A stretch of 21,083 nt of DNA from an uncultured Mitsuokella sp. (lineage in GTDB: Bacteria; Bacillota; Negativicutes; Selenomonadales; Selenomonadaceae), in the NCBI GenBank assembly GCA_900770895.1, contig CAAGMF010000111.1:1-21083 (forward strand), read 5' to 3'. The first letter of the stretch is position 1, and every line of letters starts with the position of its first letter. The translations under genes and the position numbers were made by a program. A model generated the notes under the pieces. The model saw only the letters and a list, made by a program, of their open reading frames with translations, made no database searches and had not been told where the DNA came from. This document shows, piece by piece, positions 7,732-14,419 of this stretch.

Positions 7732-8663
7732 GCGTGGAAAGCTTTATCTACACGGCGGACAAGGACGGCGAGCGTCTCGATGTATTCCTGACGCGCTGCC
7801 AGCCCGACCTCTCGCGCTCGCATATCCAGAAAATCATCGCCGCCGGTCAGGCCACGGTCGATGGGACCGTGCGTCGCGGCAACTACAAGCTGAAGCTGGG
7901 CCAGCAGGTCACGCTGGCCGTGCCCGAGGCGCAGCCGATCGCCATAGAGCCTGAGGACATACCGCTCGATATCCTCTACGAGGACAGTGACATCATCGTC
8001 GTGAACAAGGCGCGCGGCATGGTCGTCCATCCCGCCGCCGGTATCACGCATGGCACGCTGGTCAATGCCCTGCTATACCATTGTCATGACCTCTCGGGCA
8101 TCAATGGCGCGATACGCCCCGGCATCGTCCATCGTCTCGATAAGGATACGTCGGGCGTCATGGTCGTGGCGAAGAATGATAAGGCGCATATCGACCTCGC
8201 GGAGCAGATCCGCACGAAGACGGCGCATCGCCTCTACTGGGCTGTCGTCCATGGCAATATCAAAGAAGAACGCGGCATCATCAAAGGCGACATCGGGCGT
8301 CATCCCGTCGACCGCCAGCGCATGGCTATCGTGCGCGAGCATGGCAAACCGGCTGTGACGCATTTCCATGTGCTCGAGCGCTACGGCGAGTACACGCTCG
8401 TCGAGTGCCAGCTCGAGACGGGGCGCACGCACCAGATCCGCGTCCACATGGCCAGCATCGGCCATCCCGTCGTCTGCGATCCGAAATACGGTCCGCGGCG
8501 CATGGCCCCCTTTGCAATCAAGGGGCAGGCCCTACACTCGAAAGTGTTGACATTGACGCATCCGACGACGCGGGAGGTCATGCGCTTCGAGGCGCCGGTG
8601 CCGGAGGATATGGCCAAGATCATAACCGCCCTGCGCGACAAGCTGCGCAAGGGCAGCCGCTGA
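7728..8663 (+). CDS. rluD: RluA/RluD-family 23S rRNA pseudouridine synthase
   Basis: A 311-residue protein with an N-terminal S4 RNA-binding domain (about residues 15-75: RLDVFLTRCQPDLSRSHIQK) and the pseudouridine synthase catalytic domain. The catalytic motif is HRLDKDTSG with nucleophile Asp138. Motifs ILYEDSDIIVVNKARGMVVH and LETGRTHQIRVHMASIGHPV are typical. It converts uridines to pseudouridine in large rRNA; which site is modified cannot be decided from sequence alone, as Firmicutes have several RluA-family paralogues, so the symbol is provisional. The GTG start lies in the four-base overlap with lspA. The gap to pyrR is 37 bases. Confidence 0.92.
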   Translation: MSVESFIYTADKDGERLDVFLTRCQPDLSRSHIQKIIAAGQATVDGTVRRGNYKLKLGQQVTLAVPEAQPIAIEPEDIPLDILYEDSDIIVVNKARGMVVHPAAGITHGTLVNALLYHCHDLSGINGAIRPGIVHRLDKDTSGVMVVAKNDKAHIDLAEQIRTKTAHRLYWAVVHGNIKEERGIIKGDIGRHPVDRQRMAIVREHGKPAVTHFHVLERYGEYTLVECQLETGRTHQIRVHMASIGHPVVCDPKYGPRRMAPFAIKGQALHSKVLTLTHPTTREVMRFEAPVPEDMAKIITALRDKLRKGSR

Positions 8664-8685
8664 ATAAACAGGCAATAGGCAGGAT

Positions 8686-8690
8686 AGGAG
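8686..8690 (+). promoter_or_regulatory. Ribosome binding site deciding the pyrR start
   Basis: AGGAG is 10 bases before the ATG at 8701 but only one base before an in-frame GTG at 8692. This selects the ATG as the start. Confidence 0.6.
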
Positions 8691-8700
8691 AGTGACTGAC

Positions 8701-9252
8701 ATGGCAGAACTCGTAGACAAGACGGTCCTCATGGACAGTGATGGCATACGCCGGGCGCTGACGCGCATATCGCATGAGATCGTAGAGCGCAACAAGGGCG
8801 TAGACAACCTGATACTCATAGGCATACGCACGCGCGGCGTGCCGCTCGCTGAGCGCATTGCCGACAGTATCGCCGCGATCGAGGGTCGGCGTCCGCCCGT
8901 AGGCATCCTCGATATCACGCTGTACCGCGATGACCTCTCGACGCTGTCCTATCAGCCCATCGTGCGCGAGACGGAGCTGCCTGTAGACATCAATGGCAAG
9001 ACCATCGTCCTCGTCGATGATGTGCTCTACACCGGCCGCACCATCCGTGCCGCTCTCGATGCGCTCATCGACATGGGACGCCCGCACTGCATCCAGCTGG
9101 CCGTACTCATCGACCGCGGCCACCGCGAGCTCCCGATTCGGGCCGATTTCGTCGGCAAGAACGTCCCGACCTCCTCGCACGAGGACGTCAGCGTCCAGCT
9201 CCAGGACAACGATCCCGAGGAGAAAGTAGTCATCCGCGAGCGCCAGGAATGA
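8701..9252 (+). CDS. pyrR: PyrR: pyr operon RNA-binding regulator / uracil phosphoribosyltransferase
   Basis: A 183-residue type I phosphoribosyltransferase. The PRPP-binding loop is VLVDDVLYTGRTIRAA with the acidic pair Asp106-Asp107. GIRTRGVPLAERIA and ITLYRDDLSTL are PyrR signatures that separate it from other phosphoribosyltransferases. In Firmicutes PyrR binds pyr mRNA when UMP is high and causes attenuation, and it has weak uracil phosphoribosyltransferase activity. No pyr biosynthetic gene follows: the cluster ends at a terminator and the next gene is a broken, oppositely oriented transposase-like gene. Any pyr operon must lie elsewhere. No PyrR-type attenuator was recognised before it. 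Confidence 0.94.
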   Translation: MAELVDKTVLMDSDGIRRALTRISHEIVERNKGVDNLILIGIRTRGVPLAERIADSIAAIEGRRPPVGILDITLYRDDLSTLSYQPIVRETELPVDINGKTIVLVDDVLYTGRTIRAALDALIDMGRPHCIQLAVLIDRGHRELPIRADFVGKNVPTSSHEDVSVQLQDNDPEEKVVIRERQE

Positions 9253-9278
9253 TGAAATAGGGGTTGTGAAGATAACAG

Positions 9279-9333
9279 AAAAGCCATAAGCAGATAGCGA
9301 ACAGGACGTTCGTTGCCAGCTTATGGCTTTTTG
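9279..9333. terminator. Bidirectional intrinsic terminator after pyrR and the broken transposase-like gene
   Basis: AAAAGCCATAAGC (9279-9291) and GCTTATGGCTTTT (9320-9332) are perfect 13-base complements, followed by T. The enclosed loop has its own small hairpin (CGAAC/GTTCG). A-rich and T-rich flanks make it usable from both strands, ending the pyrR cluster and the opposing gene. Confidence 0.9.
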
Positions 9334-9355
9334 TGATATTAGAAATATCTGCTTG

Positions 9356-9974
9356 TCAGAGCATAGCCATTTTTTTGAATGCTTCAGGAGATACACCTAG
9401 AGCTTCAGCAGCTTCTGCTATTGTAATCTTCCCTAACTGGACCATCTTTTTAAATGCTGATACCTCGCCGCGTTTCTCGCCGCGCTTCTCGCTACGTTCT
9501 TCCAATATTTCAGAATATAGTTTCAGTGCATGTCCGCTCATGATAGCGTCCACTCCTTTCTTAGCTGATTCATCATTTCGCAATACATAGTCGGCCACTC
9601 TGTGCATCAGTTTGATGAGATCGATATAGATCTTCGCTTGTTTCTTTGGCGGCAGCTCTGCCTGCAGACGTTCTTGCAGGTGGCTGAAATCCGCCAGCAT
9701 TTGCTCTTTGTCTGCTGGATCCATACCAGCTTGTCGCAACTTTTTCTCATAACGAATGGCGTAGAATGGTATGAGGAACAGAAGCTTCTTTTTGAAAATC
9801 TCGTCCTGCGTATAGTCTTGCGCGAGCATCGTTGCCGCTGTATAGGTTACTTGTTGCCCGTCTGGCAGTTGGAGCTGCATTTATCTCGTTGATCAGCCCG
9901 ATGAGGAGCTGCGGCAGTTTCTCGATAACCGTACGGAAAACATCGTCGAAAACGGTAGATCTTGTCTTAGCCAT
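9356..9974 (-). pseudogene. PD-(D/E)XK nuclease / Rpn-family transposase-like gene with internal deletion
   Basis: Two reading frames of one gene are visible on the minus strand. The start MAKTRSTVFDDVFRTVIEKL (ATG at 9974, AGAGGA ribosome binding site) is the usual N-terminus of Negativicutes Rpn-type proteins. It runs to LINEIN near 9882 and then loses sense. From about 9880 the other frame continues with QLQLPDGQQVTYTA, a long helical region, an EERSEKRGEKRGE repeat and a C-terminal helix-turn-helix-like segment (ITIAEAAEALGVSPEAFKKM). Family members are usually around 300 residues; the two parts here total just over 200. The missing middle is where the nuclease core, with the catalytic Asp and Glu/Gln-x-Lys residues, should be. 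An internal ATG at 9880 lacks a clear ribosome binding site. Base composition is more AT-rich than the neighbours. Confidence 0.8.
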
Positions 9975-10006
9975 TTGCTGTCCTCTGCATTGAATATTCT
10001 CACTAT

Positions 10007-10036
10007 ATTATATAACAGTTCATGTCTGCCTAGCAA
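10007..10036 (-). promoter_or_regulatory. Promoter of the broken transposase-like gene
   Basis: On the minus strand, TTGCTA (10036-10031) is followed after 18 bases by a perfect TATAAT (10012-10007). The start codon is about 33 bases beyond the -10. The promoter looks intact although the gene is broken. Confidence 0.6.
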
Positions 10037-10080
10037 TAGGGAAATAGGGAAGGGCATCATGGTCTCTTTTTTTAATATGC

Positions 10081-10102
10081 GGTCCTGTGTCCTTTTTTTT
10101 AC
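10081..10102 (+). repeat. Shared upstream motif, copy 1 (permease promoter)
   Basis: GGTCCTGTGTCC followed by eight T and AC. The same block, with two substitutions and two fewer T, occurs at 11646-11665 ahead of the acid phosphatase. Both copies run into the -35 hexamer. Confidence 0.6.
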
Positions 10103-10126
10103 GACGAATTACTGCTAGACTATGAG
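10098..10126 (+). promoter_or_regulatory. Candidate promoter of the NCS2 permease
   Basis: TTTACG (10098-10103), a 17-base spacer and TATGAG (10121-10126), 60 bases before the start codon. Each hexamer matches the consensus at four of six positions. The geometry is the same as at the phosphatase promoter 11661-11689. No purine-riboswitch core is seen in the leader. Confidence 0.5.
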
Positions 10127-10185
10127 TAAATGAAAGAGAATCCGCACAATGAAGTTGTAACGCACAAGGAAGGAGAGACAGCGGC

Positions 10186-11466
10186 TTGAAAAAGATATTT
10201 GGTGGTGCTTTCGGTGACTCGCGCCTCATGCGGCGGGAGATACTCGCGGGCGTGACGGCATTCTTTGCCATATCGTATATCATCATCGTGAATCCATTGA
10301 TACTGGCTGACGCCGGCATACCGGCCGAGCTCTCCGTATTCGCTACGATACTTACCTCGGTCATCGGCTGCCTCATCATGGCTTTCGTCGCTGATGTACC
10401 GATCGTGCTGACCCCGGGGATGGGCGTCAATGCGTTCTTCACCTATACGATATGTGTGAATATGGGCCTGCGCTGGCAGGAGGCCATCGCCATATCGCTC
10501 GTCGCCGGCGGCATATTCGCATTCGTCGCGTGTACGAAATGGACCGACCGCCTGTCGGCCGCCGTGCCGGACTCGATCAAGTGTGCCATCACGGCCGGCA
10601 TCGGCCTCTACCTCGTTGAGATCGGCCTCGAGAAAGCCCAGCTCATACAGGCTGGCAGCGGCTCGCTCGTCGCGCTGGGCTCCTTGACGAATCCGGCGGC
10701 GTTGCTCGCGATATTCGGCCTCGTACTGAGTCTTGCGCTTTATCTGCGCGGGGTGACGGGCAGCTTCTTCCTGGCCATCATCGTGACGAGTATCGTCGGC
10801 TACTTCGCCGGCGTTCATGACGATGCCGCTATGAATGTCGACTTCAGCAATATCGTCAACTATCCTTCCATCGTCATGCAGGCTGATTTCTCGGCAGCTC
10901 TGAGCCTGCCGTTCCTGCTGTCCGTATTCTCGATGTCCATGATCATGATATTCGAGACCATGGGTCTGCTCGAGGGCATACTGCCGGACAAGGATAAATT
11001 CAAGCCGGCCTACCGCGGCTCGGCCATCACGACGATGCTGTCGAGCCTGCTCGGCACGAGCCCGACGGTCGCGGCCGCCGAGAGTGCCGCCGGCATCGCC
11101 AGTGGCGGTCGTACCGGCCTCATGGCTCTGACTGCCGCCGTACTATTCGCTTTGTCGCTGTTCTTCATCCCGCTGCTGTCGTATGTACCGCAGGCGGCCA
11201 TAGCTCCAGTCATCATCATTACTGGCGCTATGATGATGCAGCAGCTTCGCTATATCGATTTTGTTGATTTCTCGGAGTGGTTCCCGGCGTTCCTGATCAT
11301 CGTGCTCATACCGTGGTCGGGCAGCATATCGACGGGACTGGCTTTCGGCTTCACGGCTTATCCGCTGCTGAAGCTCTTGAACGGCCGCTACCGCGAGGTC
11401 GCCAGCCTCAGCTATGGCCTGGGCGTCCTGTTCCTGCTGAACCTGGTATTCCAGGCCGGCTTCTGA
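10186..11466 (+). CDS. NCS2 family (AzgA-type) adenine/guanine/hypoxanthine permease
   Basis: A 426-residue inner-membrane protein with about 12-14 hydrophobic segments along its whole length. AzgA-type NCS2 signatures are visible: LTPGMGVNAFF in the N-terminal third, LLGTSPTVAAAESAAGIASG followed by GRTGL in the middle, and a proline-rich late helix (APVIIITGAMM). Family members take up purine bases (adenine, guanine, hypoxanthine) in symport with protons; exact specificity cannot be read. The start is TTG at 10186, supported by the strong AAGGAAGGAGAG ribosome binding site ending about 8 bases before it. A strong terminator follows. It lies next to a secreted acid phosphatase and shares a promoter motif with it, which fits nucleobase salvage. 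Confidence 0.92.
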   Translation: MKKIFGGAFGDSRLMRREILAGVTAFFAISYIIIVNPLILADAGIPAELSVFATILTSVIGCLIMAFVADVPIVLTPGMGVNAFFTYTICVNMGLRWQEAIAISLVAGGIFAFVACTKWTDRLSAAVPDSIKCAITAGIGLYLVEIGLEKAQLIQAGSGSLVALGSLTNPAALLAIFGLVLSLALYLRGVTGSFFLAIIVTSIVGYFAGVHDDAAMNVDFSNIVNYPSIVMQADFSAALSLPFLLSVFSMSMIMIFETMGLLEGILPDKDKFKPAYRGSAITTMLSSLLGTSPTVAAAESAAGIASGGRTGLMALTAAVLFALSLFFIPLLSYVPQAAIAPVIIITGAMMMQQLRYIDFVDFSEWFPAFLIIVLIPWSGSISTGLAFGFTAYPLLKLLNGRYREVASLSYGLGVLFLLNLVFQAGF

Positions 11467-11485
11467 TCCAGCTTTCCCCAAAAAT

Positions 11486-11497
11486 ACCATATACCAT
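11486..11497. repeat. ACCATAT heptamer repeat (1.7 copies)
   Basis: ACCATATACCAT. The same heptamer occurs 2.7 times at 15337-15355, and its complement, degenerate, at 17528-17546, all in spacers. Confidence 0.5.
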
Positions 11498-11518
11498 TCT
11501 GCTCTTCGGAGCAGCCAT

Positions 11519-11550
11519 CCGGCCCTGACACCCCTGTCAGGGCCGGTTTT
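11519..11550 (+). terminator. Terminator after the NCS2 permease
   Basis: CCGGCCCTGACA (11519-11530), loop CCCC, TGTCAGGGCCGG (11535-11546), then TTTT: a perfect 12-base-pair stem. Confidence 0.88.
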
Positions 11551-11645
11551 GGTTCTGTATCTATTCTCCTTTGGTGGAAAACGCTGAAATAATAATTATA
11601 CCGCTGTAAAAAATATGCAAAATTTGAGCAAAGTAGGACGATAAT

Positions 11646-11665
11646 GGTCACGTGTCCTTTTTTAC
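11646..11665 (+). repeat. Shared upstream motif, copy 2 (phosphatase promoter)
   Basis: GGTCACGTGTCC followed by six T and AC. The first 12 bases are nearly palindromic around CACGTG (10 of 12 positions symmetrical). It matches 10081-10102. Confidence 0.6.
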
Positions 11666-11689
11666 AGGGGGCAAATCATATATTATAAA
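11661..11689 (+). promoter_or_regulatory. Promoter of the acid phosphatase
   Basis: TTTACA (11661-11666), 17-base spacer, TATAAA (11684-11689). This is the best promoter match in the accessory region and predicts a transcript start near 11696, giving a leader of about 270 bases. Confidence 0.7.
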
Positions 11690-11695
11690 TACAGT

Positions 11696-11966
11696 AAGGC
11701 AATGCAATACAAAAGCTTAAGCAAATCACAACGGATCTTAATAACAATTCGCAGTGAGACGCAAATGAACAAAATAGACCGGGTCCCGGAAACAGGAAAC
11801 AAGGAAACTGTTTCTGCGTGCGGCCAGTTGTCCTATCAGATGTTCATGAGAAAAAGCAATCATATGAAATTGTATTGCTAGAGATCCAGCACTTCTCAAG
11901 AGAGACGGTGCTGTCTGGTCGGTCGTAGGGGCCGGTCAGATGTAGGAAAGTAGAGGGGGAGAAAGA
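11696..11966 (+). promoter_or_regulatory. Long, probably structured 5' leader of the acid phosphatase
   Basis: About 270 bases between promoter and start codon without a credible gene. Local inverted repeats can be read: CCGGG-T-CCCGG (11779-11789), GAAACAG/CTGTTTC (11789-11795 with 11808-11814), AGCAAT/ATTGCT (11855-11860 with 11874-11879) and CAGCAC/GTGCTG (11887-11892 with 11908-11913). GACCGG (11777-11782) could also pair over a distance with CCGGTC (11932-11937), just before the ribosome binding site AGAGGGGGAG. Three GGAAAC repeats sit at 11788-11809. It does not match any riboswitch class whose core I could recall and look for (purine, cobalamin, FMN, TPP, SAM-type, T-box). Confidence 0.4.
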
Positions 11967-12875
11967 ATGAATCTACTGTCGAAAAAGAAAGGCCTGCTGG
12001 CCGCAGTAGCTCTCGGTCTGACGCTCGTAACGACGCCGGCTGCGGCTACTTATGCAGCTGAGGCGCCTGCCGCTTATACGCAGCAGGACATCAATGATGA
12101 GATGATCATGGCTGCTGCTTGGATGCAGAACTCGGCCGAGTACCGCGAGCTCTGCTATCAGGCCTACAATGTCGCTCTCGAGCGCGTACAGGCAGCAGTG
12201 AAGGCGCACAAGAAGGGCGACAAGCCGCTGGCCATCGTCCTCGATGCAGATGAGACTGTCCTCGACAACAGCGCATTCGAAGCTGGTCTGATCGGTACGG
12301 GCAACAGCTACAGCAGCGCCACTTGGAAAGAATGGTGCGATGCCGGCGTAGCGAAAGCAATGCCGGGCGCAGCTGAGTACCTGCAGGCAGTCGACAAGCT
12401 GGGTGTGGAAATCTTCTATGCTTCGAACCGCAATGTGAAGGATCATCTCGCTGGCTCCATGCGGAACTTCAAAGCCATCGGCTTCCCTCAGGCTGACGCC
12501 AAGCACATGATATTCAAGACGGATAGCAGCGACAAGCAGATTCGTTTCGACCAAGTCATGAAGAACTACGATGTCGTCGTATTCATGGGCGACAACGCCG
12601 GCGATCTCCCCATCGGCACCTACCACAAAGGTCAGGCTGAGCGCAATGCTCTCGTCGACCAGCACAAAGCAGAATTCGGCAAGCGCTTCATCGTATTCCC
12701 GAATCCGACCTACGGCGACTGGGAGCCGGCCCTGAAGAAAGATGGCAAGTTCGGCTCGTACTGGGGTCTGACGCCGGAGCAGAAGAGCGAAGTACGCAAA
12801 CAGTCGCTCCGCACCTGGCGCCCGATGAAGACCGCACAGGACAAGAACACTCAGCCGGGAAATGAGCAGAAATAA
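11967..12875 (+). CDS. Secreted class C (P4-type) acid phosphatase / 5'-nucleotidase, HAD superfamily
   Basis: A 302-residue protein. Residues 1-30 are a Sec signal peptide (KKK, hydrophobic core, cleavage likely after ATYA), so it acts in the periplasm or outside. The HAD motif I is DADETVLDNS with nucleophile Asp93 and Asp95; the fourth motif is GDNAGDLP with Asp209 and Asp213. This DDDD pattern and the YSSATWKEWCD and FYASNRN segments match class C acid phosphatases such as lipoprotein e(P4), which remove phosphate from 5'-nucleotides and NMN. Unlike e(P4), no lipobox cysteine is present, so it should be soluble. The C-terminal 20 residues are polar and variable. It has a strong AGAGGGGGAG ribosome binding site and its own promoter and leader. 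Substrate is inferred from the family. Confidence 0.9.
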   Translation: MNLLSKKKGLLAAVALGLTLVTTPAAATYAAEAPAAYTQQDINDEMIMAAAWMQNSAEYRELCYQAYNVALERVQAAVKAHKKGDKPLAIVLDADETVLDNSAFEAGLIGTGNSYSSATWKEWCDAGVAKAMPGAAEYLQAVDKLGVEIFYASNRNVKDHLAGSMRNFKAIGFPQADAKHMIFKTDSSDKQIRFDQVMKNYDVVVFMGDNAGDLPIGTYHKGQAERNALVDQHKAEFGKRFIVFPNPTYGDWEPALKKDGKFGSYWGLTPEQKSEVRKQSLRTWRPMKTAQDKNTQPGNEQK

Positions 12876-12975
12876 TAAAAAAGCCGTCCCGCTGAGATGT
12901 TTTTTACAAAATAAGCTGTGAAGTAGAGAGCACAGCATAAAATGTAGAGACTATGTAGAGAAAGAGAGATATAAA
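12876..12975 (+). promoter_or_regulatory. Spacer with hairpin and 11-base-period direct repeat before the outer-membrane protein gene
   Basis: Six A and six T flank a non-symmetrical centre at 12877-12905, possibly a decayed terminator. GCTGTG/CACAGC form a small hairpin (about 12915-12936). ATGTAGAGA occurs at 12942-12950 and again at 12953-12961, exactly 11 bases apart. No strong -35/-10 pair is seen, so the gene may be expressed from the phosphatase promoter. Confidence 0.35.
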
Positions 12976-14139
12976 ATGAAAAAGTCAGCAAAAGTATCCC
13001 TGGCTATGGCCCTCATGCTCGGCCTCTCCGCCGGTGCTCAGATGGTAGCTCCGCAGAACGCAAGCGCTGAGATTTCGGATAAGTTCCGGATGGAAATTAA
13101 TGGCGTTATCGGGTATAATTGGGATAGCCATCAGCTTGGGTATGGTAAATATGACAGTAGCGCAAAGAAGACCGTGAATCGTGACTTCTGGAATAATTAT
13201 ACCCGCCTGCAGCTTAATTATTATCAAGACAAAAACACGATGTTCCAGGCAAGACTGCATTCCGGCTATGAAACTATAATAAAGGATGAAGGTAATTTAA
13301 GTACCAATAGTGATGCTTATTTTGATCAGGCATTTTTACAGCTCAGAGATCGTAAAGCTAATATGGTTTATATCCTTGGTAAGAAAGGTGCTTTTCTGGG
13401 ACAGGGCCTCATCCACAATTCAACTGGTAATCTGACGGGAGCACAGGTTTCTTTTGGTAATTGGTATGATCCGACTTGCCTGCAATTGCTGGCCGGACAG
13501 AAAAAAGATGGCTCTAATTTCTTTGCAGCTAATTTTACGCATAACATAACGAAGCCATGGCAGTTTTCATTGACTTATATTGACCATGATAAAGACGTAA
13601 ATAAAACTGGTGACGGATATTATTCCTATTACGATCACAATGGCAATAAGAAGCTAAAGAATTATAATGAGCTTCATCTGCTGTCGATAGGCTCGAAAGT
13701 GAAGGCAAAGACGTTTACAGTCCAAGGCGAATTTATCCATAACTATTCTGATAAGGTTCAAAATGGTGCGTATTCAAGCAGCATGAAGAAGAAACTTATT
13801 AGTACGCAGAATTCTGCTCGTCGTGCTTGGTTTATAGAGGTATTTACAGGTCCGACATCGGATATGACATCAGGTCTTCCGCTTCAGAAGCCAGGGACTA
13901 ATGTTTGGTCTTTGAAATACCAAGACGTTGGTGCGAATGCGACGGATGCTCATAATACGACATTCTTTGATGATGCTAGAGGATGGCGCCTCAATTATGG
14001 CCATACGTTCAAAAAGGGTCTTTCAGCTGATATAGCAGTTATGCGCATGCAGGATAAGGGCCAGAGTGATTATGATGATAATCATAATGGTAAATGGAAA
14101 AATGCAGTTATTGCTGAGATTGCCTATAAGTTCCGTTAA
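12976..14139 (+). CDS. Outer-membrane beta-barrel (porin-like) protein
   Basis: A 387-residue protein with a Sec signal peptide (KKSAKVSLAMALMLGLSAGA; cleavage likely after NASA near residue 31). The rest is a succession of alternating hydrophobic/polar, aromatic-rich strands separated by Asn/Asp/Gly/Lys-rich loops. It ends in AEIAYKFR, resembling the aromatic C-terminal barrel signal but with Arg last. There are no S-layer homology repeats, unlike the major porins of many Negativicutes. Function is inferred as a channel or receptor; substrate unknown. The signal-peptide part is GC-rich like its neighbours, but the mature part is clearly AT-rich (21 and 19 G+C in 60-base samples at 13321 and 13621, against 37 in the phosphatase at 12601) and uses AAT, GAT, TTT and TAT codons, suggesting transfer or cassette exchange. 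Confidence 0.75.
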   Translation: MKKSAKVSLAMALMLGLSAGAQMVAPQNASAEISDKFRMEINGVIGYNWDSHQLGYGKYDSSAKKTVNRDFWNNYTRLQLNYYQDKNTMFQARLHSGYETIIKDEGNLSTNSDAYFDQAFLQLRDRKANMVYILGKKGAFLGQGLIHNSTGNLTGAQVSFGNWYDPTCLQLLAGQKKDGSNFFAANFTHNITKPWQFSLTYIDHDKDVNKTGDGYYSYYDHNGNKKLKNYNELHLLSIGSKVKAKTFTVQGEFIHNYSDKVQNGAYSSSMKKKLISTQNSARRAWFIEVFTGPTSDMTSGLPLQKPGTNVWSLKYQDVGANATDAHNTTFFDDARGWRLNYGHTFKKGLSADIAVMRMQDKGQSDYDDNHNGKWKNAVIAEIAYKFR

Positions 14140-14194
14140 TTCAACCCTAGGCTGATTCCGAAAGGAAAGGGCTGTGAAATAATGGCCTTGCCGC

Positions 14195-14400
14195 AAGCCT
14201 TCCCCCTAGGGGAAGGTGCCGAGCACAGCGAGGCGAAAGAGGTGTTCCGGAAAGTCGGGGAACATACTGAATCTTTTTGGCTGCTGTCTTGGTAGATGTG
14301 ATGAATACATATGTGGCCATAGAGAGTAAGCATGTACTCTTTCTATAGTAGAACACCTCTTCCGGCCCTGCGGGCCACATTCTCCTGAGGAGAAGGCTTT
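14195..14400. mobile_element. MITE-like non-coding element with inverted terminal repeats
   Basis: The left end starts AAGCCTTCCCCCTAGGGGAA and continues to AGAGGTGTTC (14238-14247). The right end, read backwards, gives AAGCCTTCTCCTCAGGAGAA and reaches the exact complement GAACACCTCT (14351-14360). The ends are therefore imperfect inverted repeats of about 50 bases, each containing its own palindrome (CCTTCCCC-CTA-GGGGAAGG; TTCTCC-TGA-GGAGAA). The centre holds AGAGTA/TACTCT but no gene. No clear target-site duplication is seen. From memory it resembles 'CCTTCCCC...GAGGTG' elements scattered in Firmicutes genomes. A related solo palindrome is at 15394-15418. Confidence 0.65.
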
Positions 14401-14419
14401 TTTAAAGGAGCATGATTTT

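Larger units (their letters stand above)
11467..11660. other. Spacer between permease and phosphatase promoter
   Basis: Contains a short ACCATAT repeat (11486-11497), the permease terminator and an AT-rich stretch (11560-11640) with no open reading frame of note. The shared upstream motif starts at 11646. Confidence 0.5.

Noticed and set aside
10040..10185. Purine riboswitch before the NCS2 permease
   Set aside because: The leader is short, and neither the conserved three-way-junction core nor a terminator/antiterminator pair is present.
11788..11809. GGAAAC triple repeat as a CRISPR-like or tandem array
   Set aside because: Units are only 7-8 bases, adjacent and without spacers; better explained as part of the leader hairpin.
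11973..12938. Minus-strand open frame of 321 codons opposite the phosphatase
   Set aside because: The plus strand has a clear signal peptide and HAD motifs; the minus frame shows only compositional bias.
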